A stretch of 64,000 nucleotides of DNA from Bagarius yarrelli (taxonomy: Eukaryota > Chordata > Actinopteri > Siluriformes > Sisoridae). Each line of letters opens with the position of its first letter. Position 1 is the first letter of the stretch. A model generated the notes under the pieces. The model searched no databases. It worked only from the letters and a program-made list of their open reading frames with translations, and was not told the origin of the DNA. Shown here piece by piece: positions 44,161 to 56,166 of this stretch. The stretch lies in NCBI GenBank assembly GCA_005784505.1, contig VCAZ01000019.1:1868501-1932500 (forward strand), given 5' to 3'. Made by a program: the position numbers and the translations under genes.

Positions 44161-45002
44161 GAAAAAAGGATTATGTGGAGCATCTGTGATCAAAACTTTT
44201 ATGAATGGTTTGTTATTACGCAAGCAGTAAAGTATTGCCTTGCCTAAAATTAACTATATAGAAAATATATATTGTAGAAAATATAATCTAAATAACAATA
44301 ATAATTTAACAAAGTCATTACTCATTGGTACTCGCTAAGTCGTTTATTAAGATTATTTAGATTAGCATATAGCCCATGTCAATAAAAATGTAAAGAGGCT
44401 TATTTGCATTGACAAATTCCTCAGATGTCCAAGGGCGACGGGTAGCGGTTTAGACAGAAACATATGCTAGGCTCCAGAGCAGAACTGCATTCGGCCTTCA
44501 TCTTTACCTCAAGTAGTCAAGCGTTTTCTGGAATACTTTAAGGAAGCAAGAAAGGCTGATGCTGATGTCACAGAGATTTTTATAAATGATAAAAAAAAAA
44601 GCTTGGAGGTGACTGGGAAGGAAGCTAAAATCTCAAACTAAAGTTAAGCAAAGTTGAAGACATTCGACTTAAAACGAACATGTGCAAATGTGGGAATTTA
44701 GCATGGTGTTTATTAGGAAAACCCAAAAATTACTTTTAATTTCTTTATTTTTAATATTAATTTATTTTTAATACATTCATTTAATTTAATTTCTTTATTT
44801 TTAATAGCAGAGGTTTAAGCTTTAGCAAGGAACATTGAAACAAGGTAAAATGGTCAAAATCAGACCAAGACACAACACGGTATAAATAGACACATTTATT
44901 AAGGATGAAAATCAAGAACAAAAGAGTGAAGGCTTAAGAGGTCTAATTCATTAGGTATATTTAGAAATACTTTAAAGTGGATGGTTATATACTTTCTTAT
45001 CT
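44161..45002. other. Spacer with no gene seen
   Basis: AT-rich with a TTTAATTTCTTTATTTTTAAT duplication around 44730-44810. No gene. Confidence 0.5.
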
Positions 45003-45145
45003 AGTGTAGTAGTGGTACCTCAAAGATTGTGTGTTTAATTCCAGGCACAACCAAGCAGTCACTGCTGGGCCCCATTACCATATCCCTTAACTGCTGAGGT
45101 GGATGAATAAGATAAATGTAAGTCGCTTTTGATAAAGGCGTCTGT
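45003..45145 (+). mobile_element. SINE-2, plus strand, diverged
   Basis: GTAGTAGTGGTACCTCAAAG, GTGTGTTTAATTCCAGGCAC, CACTGCTGGGCCCCATTACC, AGATAAATGTAAGTCGCTTT, TGATAAAGGCGTCTG. Confidence 0.6.
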
Positions 45146-45162
45146 GCCAAGCTTTAACGATT

Positions 45163-45335
45163 CGCTCTGATCAACCAATCAGAGGGCGGAAAAGGGGACG
45201 GGAGGCGGGTTAAAAAATCTGATTGGTTAAAGAAACAGCCTTTAATAATATTACCTAATTATCAATCTGCCATTGCTAATATAGTGTAAGTTACATGAGC
45301 AGCACTACTGATTCTGAAGGCTTTGGGTAGATTAG
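45163..45335 (+). repeat. Unclassified dispersed repeat, copy 2
   Basis: Reverse-complement partner of 4100-4241. Contains CTGATCAACCAATCAGAGG and AATCTGATTGGTTAAAG as an inverted pair. About 30 bp longer than copy 1, mainly after the ATCTGATTGGTTAAA block, where extra sequence (CAGCCTTTAATAATATTACC) is present. Confidence 0.6.
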
Positions 45336-46504
45336 ATTAACATGGCAGCACATAGAAACCCAAATCTGATTGGACAAAAAATCCAACATTTACATACACG
45401 TACTGGAAGCAGTGCAGCAAGAGAAACTACGAAATAAAGAGAAAAAATTGGGAATAAATAAATAAATATAATTTAATGGAACAAATTTTAGAATTTAGGT
45501 TGTAAATGTAGGTCAGTGCTTCTGATAGTGTTTAGGCAGCCGAAAAGAACTTACTGGGCCCGACTGCACACCATTGAATAATAATATGACTCGATTAATT
45601 AATACTAGATTAATACTAGCAATGCTATATTGATAAAGTTTACCTCATAATGGATTCCGATACAAATATCGATAAACAATGAGTTGATATTTTTTATATT
45701 ATAATGTTTATATAATCTGCAGTTTGTGTATCAGGAGAATAGAAAATCTAAGAAACACTGATAAAACTAGTATTTTAGTAGTTCTGGATAAACTATAATA
45801 ACAAACATCAGTTAACTCTTTAAATGATTTTATTTTTGGGTACCATTAATAATTTATTAATTGAAAAATTAATAAAATCTGATTTTTTGTAGTTAAAACT
45901 AAACACATGCCTGTTGTATCCATGAGCAGCCCAAATACTTTAATATAAAAGTAATATTAACCAGACCAATGCATTTATTTCCTTTTTACATTTAAACAGG
46001 ATGCCTTACTTTTGTTTGTTTAACTTCGGTTAATTTGATCAATTTGGGTTTGTTGGTTTGCAGGCAAATAGAATGAAGCTAGGTTTAAGGATTAGCTAGA
46101 GATTAGTATTAAGCTTTATTCGACTTGACGCTTCAGCGTGTCAGAAAAGGCTGTGAGGAACGTTCAGAGGTTTTACACTGCCTAAAAGAACTGCGATGGC
46201 TCACATGCAGGTGCATGCATTTTTGCTAGCTTAACAGAATAATATTGTTGAGGATAAATATGGACCTGTCGAAGACATGATACAGACAGAGTCAGAGGGT
46301 AAAGCAGGTAATCGATGACAGGAAGACGGTTATTGATCCTACATTAATATCATTTAGAGTGAGCAGGAGCTGACACACACTGCACACACGATTAGATTGC
46401 ATATTCTGGATATAAATAGTATATAGGATATAAATAGCGCTGGGCTGAGTTACATTCACTTGCTGAAAGTTGTAACTGTGAGGTCACATAGACAGAGTGA
46501 TGTG

Positions 46505-46535
<31 letters not shown>

Positions 46536-47887
46536 TGTCACCTCTAAATGTTCTTATTGATCGCCAAATCATGTGATTAGCTCATCCGAACTGTGCCGAG
46601 TGGATGAGTTTCTTTGGTCAGCTACGGTTAATTGTCTTTTGCACCCTTGAAATCTTTGTGCAATTGTGATGAAGGATCATTTCACATCAGTTTTTTTCTT
46701 ATACTAAGAATTCAGACATACTACTTTCCTCGTATACTAGTTTTCTCGCATACTGTATTGTATCGACAGAAGCGTAGCAAAGACGTAGGCAGTTTCTTGG
46801 GTCCCTGCATTTTTAAATAGCCCTCGATAGCTGACCATTTGAACAATCCAAAATGGCATTATTACTATAACATAAAGCAATATATTTGTGTCCCCCGCTA
46901 GTTCACCCCCCCCACACACACACACACACAAACACGCACACACACTAGCACAGCGATTACTCATGCATTTGCTAATTTAAACATGAAGTGAATTTATCCA
47001 GCTGGCTAGCAGAAGCAAACAAACAGAAAGAAGATCATAAAAAGAGAAAACATGACAGCGGTAAATGATGGAGAAAAGATTGAATAAATAATAATTATAT
47101 GATAAATAAATGTTTTTGCTGATAATTCTAATCAATTTTAATCAACTTGCAAGATTAATTACTGGTAAATAGTTCAATTATTAATAGCGTTACTGGGAAA
47201 CAGGTTTGCACGGGTAGCACTTAGCAGCAGCGTGTGTATTATGTCGTGTTTATCGGGTGACAGTTTGTTACTGTAAATATGAAGTACTGTAACTTCATTA
47301 TTGTATTGTATGGTATTGTATGTCGATTGATATTTTTATTTGATTTGATTGATATTGTTAAAGAATAAGCACTTTGTTTTATGTTTAAGTTCTATTATAT
47401 GTGTTTTGACTACATTTTGTATGTTGTATATATAGGTATATGGGTAACGAAGATATGTTGACAAAATAATATTTTAGAGGAGCCTCATCTATTAATTTGG
47501 TCTGGAACCCTCGCTTTATCTTGGTTCGCGTCTGATTATTTTGGATGAAGCATAGGTGTTTATGTGACTTTAATTATTAGCTATTTTTAATATTATTTCA
47601 TGCTTAATACCAGGGTGGGCTGTAGGCATGGGCAGGGGTGTGCTGAGCCCACCCAAACGTTTGTCTTGCCCACCCTATCAAAATGTGGTAAAGACAGGAG
47701 TATAAAACTATGTTTTTATGAATTTTACAGAGTATCTATCTCCTTAACACCACCCCCAAAATTTGCCCACCTATGATATCTGTCTGCCCACACTTCTATG
47801 TTTGGCAAGAACCTGCTTAATACTTGTATTTAAATCATGACAGCATATTTTATTTATTTATTTTATGTGAACAATAAATAATAAAAT

Positions 47888-47891
<4 letters not shown>
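45336..47891. other. Long AT-rich spacer with CA tracts
   Basis: (CA)n at 46507-46534 and 46914-46931. No gene, SINE or DNA-transposon end recognised in these 2.5 kb, the longest stretch I leave unexplained. Confidence 0.5.

Positions 47892-47965
<74 letters not shown>
47892..47965. repeat. (TA)n microsatellite 1
   Basis: About 37 uninterrupted TA dinucleotides; long TA runs can extrude cruciforms and are prone to length error. Confidence 0.95.
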
Positions 47966-47969
<4 letters not shown>

Positions 47970-48125
47970 CTGAGAAATATTTTTTCCACAATGATGCCTC
48001 TTGTACATCATCTTATTATCTTTTGAGAGAAGCCTGTGTCATTTCCGGTCAAAAAACTTGCTGGTTAAATAAAAGTAACTTTAAGTCAGAATTTACCAGG
48101 GGTATGAATAATTTCGGGCTTGACT
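47966..48125 (-). mobile_element. Tc1/mariner-like terminal fragment between two TA tracts
   Basis: Read on the minus strand it starts CAGTCAAGCCCGAAATTATT, CATACCCCTGGTAAATTC and runs to AAATATTTCTCAGCTTTT. This resembles one terminus of a fish Tc1/mariner-type element; the other terminus is absent. TA tracts lie on both sides. Confidence 0.5.
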
Positions 48126-48130
48126 GTATA

Positions 48131-48198
<68 letters not shown>
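48126..48198. repeat. (TA)n microsatellite 2
   Basis: About 36 TA units with one TG near the left end, followed by a short CA run. Confidence 0.95.
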
Positions 48199-48207
<9 letters not shown>

Positions 48208-48468
48208 TGGATGTGCTTGGTTTTTCCTCATGCCAAATCGCAGTTTTCAAACTAGAACATCGCACTTACTGATTTAATGTGGACATTAAATAATTAAATA
48301 GACTATCTATCACAAATACATATAAAAAGTATGTTTATGTATTTTAACTAGAATTTCAATAAATACCTTAGTGTTTTGTTTTTTTTAACTGAATTAGAAA
48401 ATGTCAAATTAGCAAATAAGAAATACACAAGTTTCTGTTTCTTCATGTAGTTAACAAGTATGGGAGGT

Positions 48469-48503
48469 GTATGTATGTATGTATGTATGTATGTATGTAT
48501 GTA

Positions 48504-48545
<42 letters not shown>
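48469..48545. repeat. (GTAT)n then (GT)n compound microsatellite
   Basis: About ten GTAT units run directly into about 17 GT units. Confidence 0.95.
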
Positions 48546-48550
<5 letters not shown>

Positions 48551-48998
48551 GTCTGTGTTTAACACTTCTCAGAGGAGAGCCTTTACCTTTATCTGTTACA
48601 CATAAACCCATCAGTAAAGTCCTAGCTTGTGCAATATTTTCCTTTTCCAATCCTAAATAATTTACACAACAAATAAAGGTTGGCTTTCTTTATTGACCGC
48701 TTTGCTTTTAAGCCCCGGACTGAGGCTTAGGGTACAATTAAACTTTAGGGGGGAAAACGCAAGGCAAGGAAGTCACAAAAACCTGGTGGCTCGTAAATAT
48801 TAAGCTTCGGCACTTAAAAAGAAGAGATGTGGTGGCCCGTCTTCTCGCAGGAGGAAGAAGTGAGAGAAAGGAGACCTCTTTCTCTGTCCTTATAGAGAAG
48901 CTGTCATGCTGACTTGGTGTGTGGGGCTGTTGAGCTCTACCAGCTCGTGTTTAACATTTAAACACCACTGACCTTCACTCCAACTTTCTTCCACATAG
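48546..48998. other. Spacer with no gene seen
   Basis: No gene or element recognised between the two microsatellites. Confidence 0.5.
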
Positions 48999-49019
48999 TA
49001 TATATATATATATATATAT

Positions 49020-49078
<59 letters not shown>
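48999..49078. repeat. (TA)n microsatellite 3
   Basis: About 40 TA units with one GA interruption. Its right edge is the insertion point of a Tc1-like element. Confidence 0.95.
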
Positions 49079-49081
<3 letters not shown>

Positions 49082-50313
49082 TATATTGCCAAAAGTATTC
49101 GCTCACCTATCCAAATAATCGGAATCAGGTATTCCAATCACTTCCGTGGCCACAGATGTATAAATTCAAGCACATAGGCATGCAGACTGTTTTTACAAAC
49201 ATTTGTGAAAGAATGAGTCGCTCTCAGGAGCTCAGTGAATTCCAGCGTGGAACTGTGATAGGATGCCACCTGTGCAACAAGTCCAGTCGTGAAATTTCCT
49301 CGCTCCTAAGTATTCCACAGTCAACTGTGAGTTGTATTATAAGAACGTAGAAGCGTTTGGGAATGACAGCAACTCAGCCACGAAGTGGTAGGCCACGTAA
49401 ACTGACAGAGCGGGGTCAGCGGATGCTGAGGCACATAGTGCGAAGAGGTCGCCAATTTTCTGCAGAGTCAATCGCTACAAACTTCATGTGGCCTTCAGAT
49501 TAGCTCAAGAACAGTGCGCAGAGAGCTTCATGGAATGGGTTTCCATGGCCAAGCAGCTGCATCTAAGCCATACATCACCAAGTGCAATGCAAAGCGTTGG
49601 ATGCAGTGGTGTAAAGCCGTGTAAAGCCGTGTAAAGCCGTGGAGACGCGTTCTCTGGAGTGATGAATCGCGCTTCTCCATCTGGCAATCTGATGGACGAG
49701 TCTGGGTTTGGCGGTTGCCAGGAGAACGGTACTTGTCTGACTGCACTGTGCCAAGTGTAAAGTTTGGTGGAGGGGGGATTATGGTGTGGGGTTGTTTTTC
49801 AGGAGCTGGGCTCGGCCTTAGTTCCAGTAAAATGAACTCTGAATGCTTCAGCATACCAAGACATTTTAGACAATTCCATGCTCCCAACTTTGTGGGAACA
49901 GTTTGGAGCTGGCCCCTTCCTCTTCCAACATGACTGTGCACCAGTGCACAAAGCAAGGTCCATAAAGACATGGATGACAGAGTCTGGTGTGGATGAACTT
50001 GACTGGCCTGCACAGAGTCCTGACTTCAACCCGATAGAACACCTTTGGGATGAATTAGAGCGGAGACTGAGAGCCAGGCCTTCTCGTCCAACATCAGTGT
50101 GTGACCTCACAAATGCGCTTCCGGAAGAATGGTCAAAAATTCCCATAAACACACTCCTAAACCTTGTGGACAGACTTCCCAGAAGAGTTGAAGCTGTTAT
50201 AGCTGCAAAGGGTGGACCAACGTCATATTGAACCCTATGGATCAGGAATGGGATGTCACTTAAGTCCATATGCGAGTCAAGGCAGGTGAGTGAATACTTT
50301 GGGCAATATAGTG
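49079..50313 (+). mobile_element. Tc1-like transposon with matching short TIRs, inserted in a TA tract
   Basis: Inverted ends CACTATATTGCCAAAAGTAT (from 49079) and its complement ending GGCAATATAGTG (50313) match at 27 of 29 positions. TA lies on the left; on the right TGTATATA follows, so the TA duplication is either mutated or shifted by 2 bp within the tract. Total 1235 bp, a normal compact size for this kind of element. Contains the transposase pseudogene at 49213-50231. Confidence 0.85.
49213..50231 (+). pseudogene. Tc1-like DD34E transposase, near full length, frame broken
   Basis: Starts MSRSQELSEFQRGTVIGCHL and includes an N-terminal helix-turn-helix (SREISSLLSIPQSTVSCII), stopped by TAG at 49348. 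Later segments: PRSGRPRKLTERGQRMLRHI; SDESRFSIWQSDGRVWV with the first catalytic D (~49663); HDCAPVHKARS with the second D; SPDFNPIEHLWDELERRLRA with E. The second D and E are 34 residues apart (DD34E). The C terminus RRVEAVIAAKGGPTSY is intact. At least one frameshift (near 49480) and a tandem triplication of GTGTAAAGCC (49610-49640) break the frame. All catalytic codons survive. Confidence 0.85.
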
Positions 50314-50330
50314 TGTATATATATATATAT

Positions 50331-50781
50331 ACTTTCACTACACAGTGCAGTCTGGTATAATTGGACAACTTTTACTTGGTGTCTTTATATAAACATAAAC
50401 ATATAAAACTTTTATTTAAATCACAGCCCTGTTTTATCCTTCATAATGATTGGTCAGTTTATTGGCATTTAAAAAAAAACAACAACAAATATTCGTTTTA
50501 AGTCAATAAGTAAATGGTATGTGTGCGTCCGCATTCTAAATCAAATCAATATGTGTTAATTCACAGCGGCACAGTGGGATGTTGGACATCGTGAGAATCT
50601 CTCTCTCTCTCTCTCGCTCGCTCTCTCTCTGTCTCGCTCTCTCTTTTCTAAACATTTACTTTATTCTCATCAGTCATACGCAGTCATACTGTTTAAACTA
50701 TATTTGTGTGTTAATGTGTATTCCTGTTAATGTGTTTGCTTACACAACAACAAAAACAACCAAATAGATCTCCCTCTGGTA
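50331..50781. other. Spacer with CT microsatellite
   Basis: (CT)n with CG interruptions at 50598-50645. No gene. Confidence 0.6.
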
Positions 50782-50885
50782 TCGAGGATCTTATTGGTTA
50801 AGAAGATTAGAAAGCCACGGGTTCATTTCCCAGGATCATCATGCTGCCACTGCTGGACCCCTAAGCAAGACCCCTCAACCTGCTT
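50782..50885 (+). mobile_element. SINE-2 fragment, plus strand
   Basis: CACGGGTTCATTTCCCAGGA (B box), CATGCTGCCACTGCTGGACC, CCTAAGCAAGACCCCTCAAC. The tail is lost. Confidence 0.55.
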
Positions 50886-50910
50886 AGTTAAATTAAACAA
50901 ATTAGCTGAA

Positions 50911-51060
50911 CTGGATTAATCCTGGAATAACATTTTAATCAACCAATCACAATCATCTGATGTCATCAGTGTGTCGACCAAACCTGCCTCAATTCATTTT
51001 TGAATCTTTCACTCCTTGTAAATTAAAATGTAATATTATAAATGTATTTATTACATTTTA
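50911..51060 (+). mobile_element. Foldback element copy 3, single arm
   Basis: GGATTAATCCTGGAATAACA, TTTTAATCAACCAATCACAA, CTGATGTCATCAGTGTGTCG, ACCAAACCTGCCTC, TTTTTGAATCTTT, then AAATGTAATATTATAAATGT as in the interior of the 57664 copy. The opposite arm is absent. Confidence 0.65.
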
Positions 51061-53150
51061 AAAAAATGACATTTTTTATTCAATCATTTATTCGTTAATG
51101 ATTCTTTTATTTATTGTTAAAGTTATAAGAGATGAATATTCCAAATAATTCCAAACGAGCCGTCTCTTGGCTGAGACTCGTACGGCTCGTACGGGTTTTC
51201 AGACAGAGCCTTCTTTTAGATTTTATCTTTACACTGACTTCCTTGCTTTCTGCTTTTCTTCCACTTTAATCAGGTGATGGTTCTTACACCGTGAACCGAA
51301 ATGCATGTATGAAGCTCTAGATGCAGTGAATTTAAACGCAGGATCGTCATTAACAAACCAAAACGGTGCAGATGCCATGGCGGTGAAGAAATATTGTCTA
51401 TTTCAGTGAGAAATAAAGTTATTGAACAATGTCTGTATTTTTACCTCGTGGCTGATTTTCGTTTCAGTCTTTCCCTTTAGAAAGCTACCAGAAAAGGAAG
51501 GTTCTAGTAGGCATTGCATTATTGCAGTCTAGTAAAAACACAAAACGAAACTCATTACACTCACAAATCAATCTGCGTCGCTCTGGGAAATTCTCCTTTC
51601 TATCCGACTCTGAATTCTGTCAAGAAGACTTACCAGGGTAGACTAATCAGCGGGTAATTTGGGAATTGTCTACGTTTGTTTGCATTGTAATAGATTCTAT
51701 TAATCTTTCATTAAACAAGGCAGTGTTAAAAATGTCTGAATAAATGTAAGACAAGTGTTAAATTGTTTCTAAGGCCCGCCCAACAGCATGTATGATTGAC
51801 AGGTAACACAACCAATGGTGATGTGTTCTGTGCCATGTATGTTCAGGGACGTGGAAATGTCCCTACAATAACAGAACTACAGTGTATCAACCGTGTATCA
51901 TTTTTGTTTCACTTCACAATTATGTACACAATATAAACACAACAGCTTACTACTTCGATCAGACAACTTTGGGTTGTTTTCAGGTGGACCGTTAAACAAT
52001 GCGACACACACATCTTCCAGAAATACTGTACAAATTTAACCCACTGGTCCACCAGTGGGACAAACAAGCTGCAAAATGAAACTGTTAGTAATGTGGACTG
52101 TAAATAGATACGATATTAAAAGTTATATATGTTAACGATATGGGCCCCTGAGCAAGGCCCCTTAACTCCGATTTCTCAGTTGTATAAATAAAATAATTGT
52201 AAGTCGCTCTGGATAAGGGTGACCAAATGGTGAAAATATTAAAAAAATCAAGGTATTCGTTAGTTTATCCATTGTTATCAATCGGATTGGCTGTAATAAT
52301 GTTGCCCTCTAGAGGGAGCCAAAGAGAAACAACAAAAGGCATGACTTAAAACAGAATGACACTCGTGGGAAACTCTAAATGTAAGAAAATTAACATTGAA
52401 TGTCGGCGGGTTTAGGTTTGGAAAAATATCCCAATGAGAGCTCACCCTTAAATCACATGCTTTTCAAAAGTTTACGAACCCTACATACACACTCGTTAGT
52501 CTAATGAATAGTTTCATTAGAAATTATTTTACTGTGTCATTAATTTGCTATCAATATTTAATGTCTTTTTTTTTCGGGGGGGGATAAACAGCTAACTCGG
52601 AACACTTTTAACACTTAACAAAAGGCATGTTTTTGCCCATAAATATATATTGATGGGTGAGGGTTTTTTTTCATAGTGGTGCTTAGTGATTAGTGTGATG
52701 GTCTCTGGATAAATGAGATCCATTTTTTTTGAGTAATAATAATATTAAAAATACACCCATAATATTGTTAGTTTCAATTCTTAAAAACAGATAAAGTTCT
52801 GTGAAATACAGCGGCTCTTACTTTCTCCTACAATCTCAGCTTTGGCATTATTTTACCATCATGTGACTATATGTGATGCTGAAGCTGCACTGCTTTCAAT
52901 GGTGATGCTGAACCTTTAACTTATTGCGTATAGAAATTCAACATTACATCTGTGATGCTGTATAGATGTGTATTAGCTGTATTTGTGTGCCATCTGGTGT
53001 AGGACTATGTAATGGTATAGTAATGCCTAAAATAGAACTTGGGCTTCTTATTAAATAATATTTCTTAAAATTCTTAAGAAATTAGACACATAATAGTGTA
53101 AAAATAGCAAAGACTGACTTTTAAAATGAATTTACATTTCTTTTTTTGGC
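51061..53150. other. AT-rich spacer
   Basis: No coding frame with a domain. A directly repeated CTCGTACGG at ~51177-51194 and a partial SINE-2 (listed separately) are the only structures noted. Confidence 0.5.
52140..52222 (+). mobile_element. SINE-2 3' fragment
   Basis: GGGCCCCTGAGCAAGGCCCC, TTCTCAGTTGTATAAATA, TAAGTCGCTCTGGATAAGGG. Head missing. Confidence 0.65.
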
Positions 53151-55440
53151 TTCAGATCTTCTTCTCCTTTCGGCTGTTCCCTTTTAGGGGTCGCCACAGC
53201 GAATCATCTGTCTCCACCTCACCCTATTCTCTACAGGTCTCACCACTGTCTCTAAACCATACATCATAGCTGGTCTCAACCATACATCATAGCTGTCTCT
53301 ACCACTGTCTCTACATCATAGTGTCTCTAAACCATACATCTGCTCTCATAAACCAACATATAGGCTGTCTCTCACCACTGTCTCTAAACCATACATCTCA
53401 TCTGCTGGTCTCACCACTGTCTCTAAACCATACATCATAGCTGTCTCACCACTGTCTCTAAACCTACATCATAGCTGGTCTCACCACTGTCTCACCACTA
53501 AACCATACATCACTGCGCTCTCACCACTAAACATCATTCTAGCTGGTCTCTAAAAACCACATCATAGTCTCTAAACCATCATAAACCATACATCATAGCT
53601 GTCTCTAAAACCTACATCATAGTCTCACCATAGCTGTCTCACCACTGTCCTAAACAATAAAATCATACTGTCTCACCACTCAACCATGTCTCTAAACCAT
53701 AACATAGCATCATAGACTGTCTCACCACTGTCTCGACATCATCACCACTGTCTCTAAACCAGCTGGTCTCCCACTGTCTCTAAACCATACATCATAGCTG
53801 GTCTCACCACTGTCTTAAAACCACCACTGTCTCTAAACATACATCATAGCTGTCTCACTGTCTCTAAACCATACATCATAGGCTCTCACCACTGTCTTAA
53901 ACCATACATCATAGCTGGTCTCACCCTCTCACCATAAACACCACTGTCTCTAAACCATACATCATAGCTGGTCTCCCACTGTCTCTACTACATCATAGTC
54001 TCTGTCTCTAAACCATACATCATCATACCACTGTCTCTAAACCATACATCATACCACTGCTGGTCTCACCCACTCTAAACCACATGTCTCTACACTGTTC
54101 TCTAAACCATACATCATAGCTGGTCTCACCACTGTCAAACATGTCTCTGTCTCTAAAACCATACATCATAGCTGGTCTCACCACTGTCTCTAAAACCAAA
54201 CATAGCTGTATCATACACCACTGTCTCTAAACCATACACATGTCTCTATATAACCATACAGCTGGTCTCACCACTGTCTCCACTAAAACCATAAGCTCAC
54301 CACTGTCTAAACCATAGCTGTCTCACCACTGTCTCTAAACATACATAGCTGGTCTTACCATGTCTCTAACCACTGTGTCTCTAAACATCAAGCTGGGCCA
54401 CCATCCATCATAGCTGGTCTCACCACTGTCTCCAAACCATACATACCACTGTCTCTAAACCATACATCATAGCTGGTCTCACCACGTCTCTAAACATAAT
54501 CATCATAGCTGGTTCACCATGTCTCTAAACCATACATCATAGCTGGTCTCACCACTCTAAACCAGCTGGTCTCTGTCTTAACCATACATCATAGTCTCAC
54601 CACTAAACTACATGGCTCTCTAAACCATACATCATAGCTGGTCTCACCACTGTCTCTACCATAATCATAGTGGTCTCTGTCTCTAAACCATATAGCTGTC
54701 TCAGCTGTCTCTAAACCCTGTCTCTAGCTGGTCTCTGTCTCTAAAAACCATACATCTCTATAGCTGGTCTCACCAAACCATGTCTCTAAACCATACTGTC
54801 TCACCACTGTCTCTAAACACCATTGGTCTCCATTCTCTAATTCTAGCTGTCTCACCACTGTCTTGTACCACTTCTCCTGTCACACATCACACCTGATACG
54901 TGTCTCCACCCAGTCCAACCTGCCTGTACTCGCTTCTTTACCTCTTTCACACACTCTCCATACATCTTGCTCTGGACCCACTGTCTCTAAACCATACTAA
55001 TCTACCGCTGTCCTAAATCTGTGGTCCACCACTGTCTCTAACATACATATACCCCTGTCTCGCTCCTACCAACCTACTCGGACTGTCTGTAAACCTTCTC
55101 TCACCTTTTCACCAAACACCTAGCTGTAATGTGTACTCTGTCTTGCTAGCTCACTGACTGACTTTCATTCCTCTTCTCTTCAGAGCAAACCTCCACCTCT
55201 CTAGGTTTTCCTCCACCTGCCCCCTGCCCTCACTACAGATCACAATGTCATCTGCAAACATCATCGTCCAAGGAGATTCCTGTCTGACCTCATCTGTCCA
55301 ATGATCCATCGCCACAGCAAACAAAAAGGGTCTCAAAACTGATTCCTGATGCAGCCCCACCTCCACATTGATCTCCTCAGTCTGACCTACTGCACACCCC
55401 ACCATTGTCGTGCATCACCCTGACATACTTCTCTGCTATT
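53151..55440 (-). pseudogene. RTE-type LINE, minus strand, reverse transcriptase interrupted by an internal tandem array
   Basis: The minus-strand frame 55405-55151 has VGLHQESVLRPFLFAVAMDH, SPWTMMFADDIVICSEGRGQ and VEENLERWRFALKRRGMKVS. These are reverse-transcriptase core blocks with the FADD active site, as in RTE-clade LINEs. Downstream (lower coordinates) comes a degraded linker (54860-55140), the array 53228-54860, and then a 3' end GGGGTCGCCACAGCGAATCA (53190) followed by the terminal CTTCTTCTCC (antisense of GAAGAAG-type tail). The endonuclease domain is absent, as usual for 5'-truncated copies. Confidence 0.7.
53228..54860 (-). repeat. ~36-bp minisatellite made from RTE reverse-transcriptase codons
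   Basis: The plus-strand unit is close to CCACTGTCTCTAAACCATAC followed by ATCATAGCTGGTCTCA. Its reverse complement reads RPAMMYGLETVV, corresponding to the RPAMLYG-type segment after the RTE RT core. A full unit is 36 bp, so 12 codons. Dozens of units span ~1.63 kb, many shortened by small deletions (loss of 1-20 bp) so that the frame is lost repeatedly. The RTE 3' end continues normally on one side and the 5' core on the other, so the array arose within this element. Confidence 0.85.
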
Positions 55441-55903
55441 CCTGATTTCCTCATAGAATAAAATTTGCAATAAATAGATAAATAAATAAATAAAAAGGCT
55501 CTTATTATTTCAGGGACACTCAAAGTTTTAGTATCAGGAAAAAAGTGTTACAGTGTAAACTTAAACTTAATCTGTGTCTTATCCAGTGCTGGTTTGTGCT
55601 TCTAGTTTGTGACCACCAGGTGGCAGCAAAGTGTAGCCTTTTAATAACACCTTTAATTTAAACATTTTATTTACATTTAAAATGAATATTCTATGATTCT
55701 TTTGTTTCACCCTACAACTCATGTTTTTTTCTTTTAATGGAGCAAAACCGAGCACTAAAGAGCACATGCGGGGGGGGGGACGACTTATACGTGACCCAGT
55801 GTCTAAAACATCCCTACATCTGCCACGCATAGGGAAATTGCCATTTTTTAATACGGTAGATTATCATTATAAAAACAAACAAAAACCTTTGCACACACAC
55901 AAG

Positions 55904-55906
<3 letters not shown>
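55441..55906. other. Spacer with no gene seen
   Basis: AATAAATAAATAAATAAA around 55475-55495 and a G run at 55770. No gene. Confidence 0.5.
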
Positions 55907-55963
<57 letters not shown>

Positions 55964-55970
55964 CTTCTCA

Positions 55971-56002
<32 letters not shown>

Positions 56003-56031
56003 TCTCCCTCTCTGTCTCTCTCTCTGTCTCT
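55907..56031. repeat. (CT)n microsatellite, interrupted
   Basis: About 125 bp of CT repeats with a few CCTCTCTTCTCAT and GT interruptions. Long frames on both strands here are artefacts of the repeat. Confidence 0.95.
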
Positions 56032-56126
56032 CTTTCCTCATGTCTTAGCATGTCACATACTCTGCATTGTTTGTTTTTATCTCCATCAAATCCTGAGGCC
56101 ATGCATTCCCTGTTCCACCTCCTTAC

Positions 56127-56166
56127 ACACACACACTTACTCACACACACACACACACACACACAC
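56127..56166. repeat. (CA)n microsatellite
   Basis: Two CA blocks separated by CTTACTCA. Confidence 0.9.

Noticed and set aside
49799..50368. 189-codon minus-strand frame
   Set aside because: Antisense shadow of the Tc1-like transposase, ending in a TA microsatellite.
51177..51194. Direct repeat CTCGTACGG x2 as a regulatory site
   Set aside because: Only 18 bp with no nearby gene; no functional reading can be supported.
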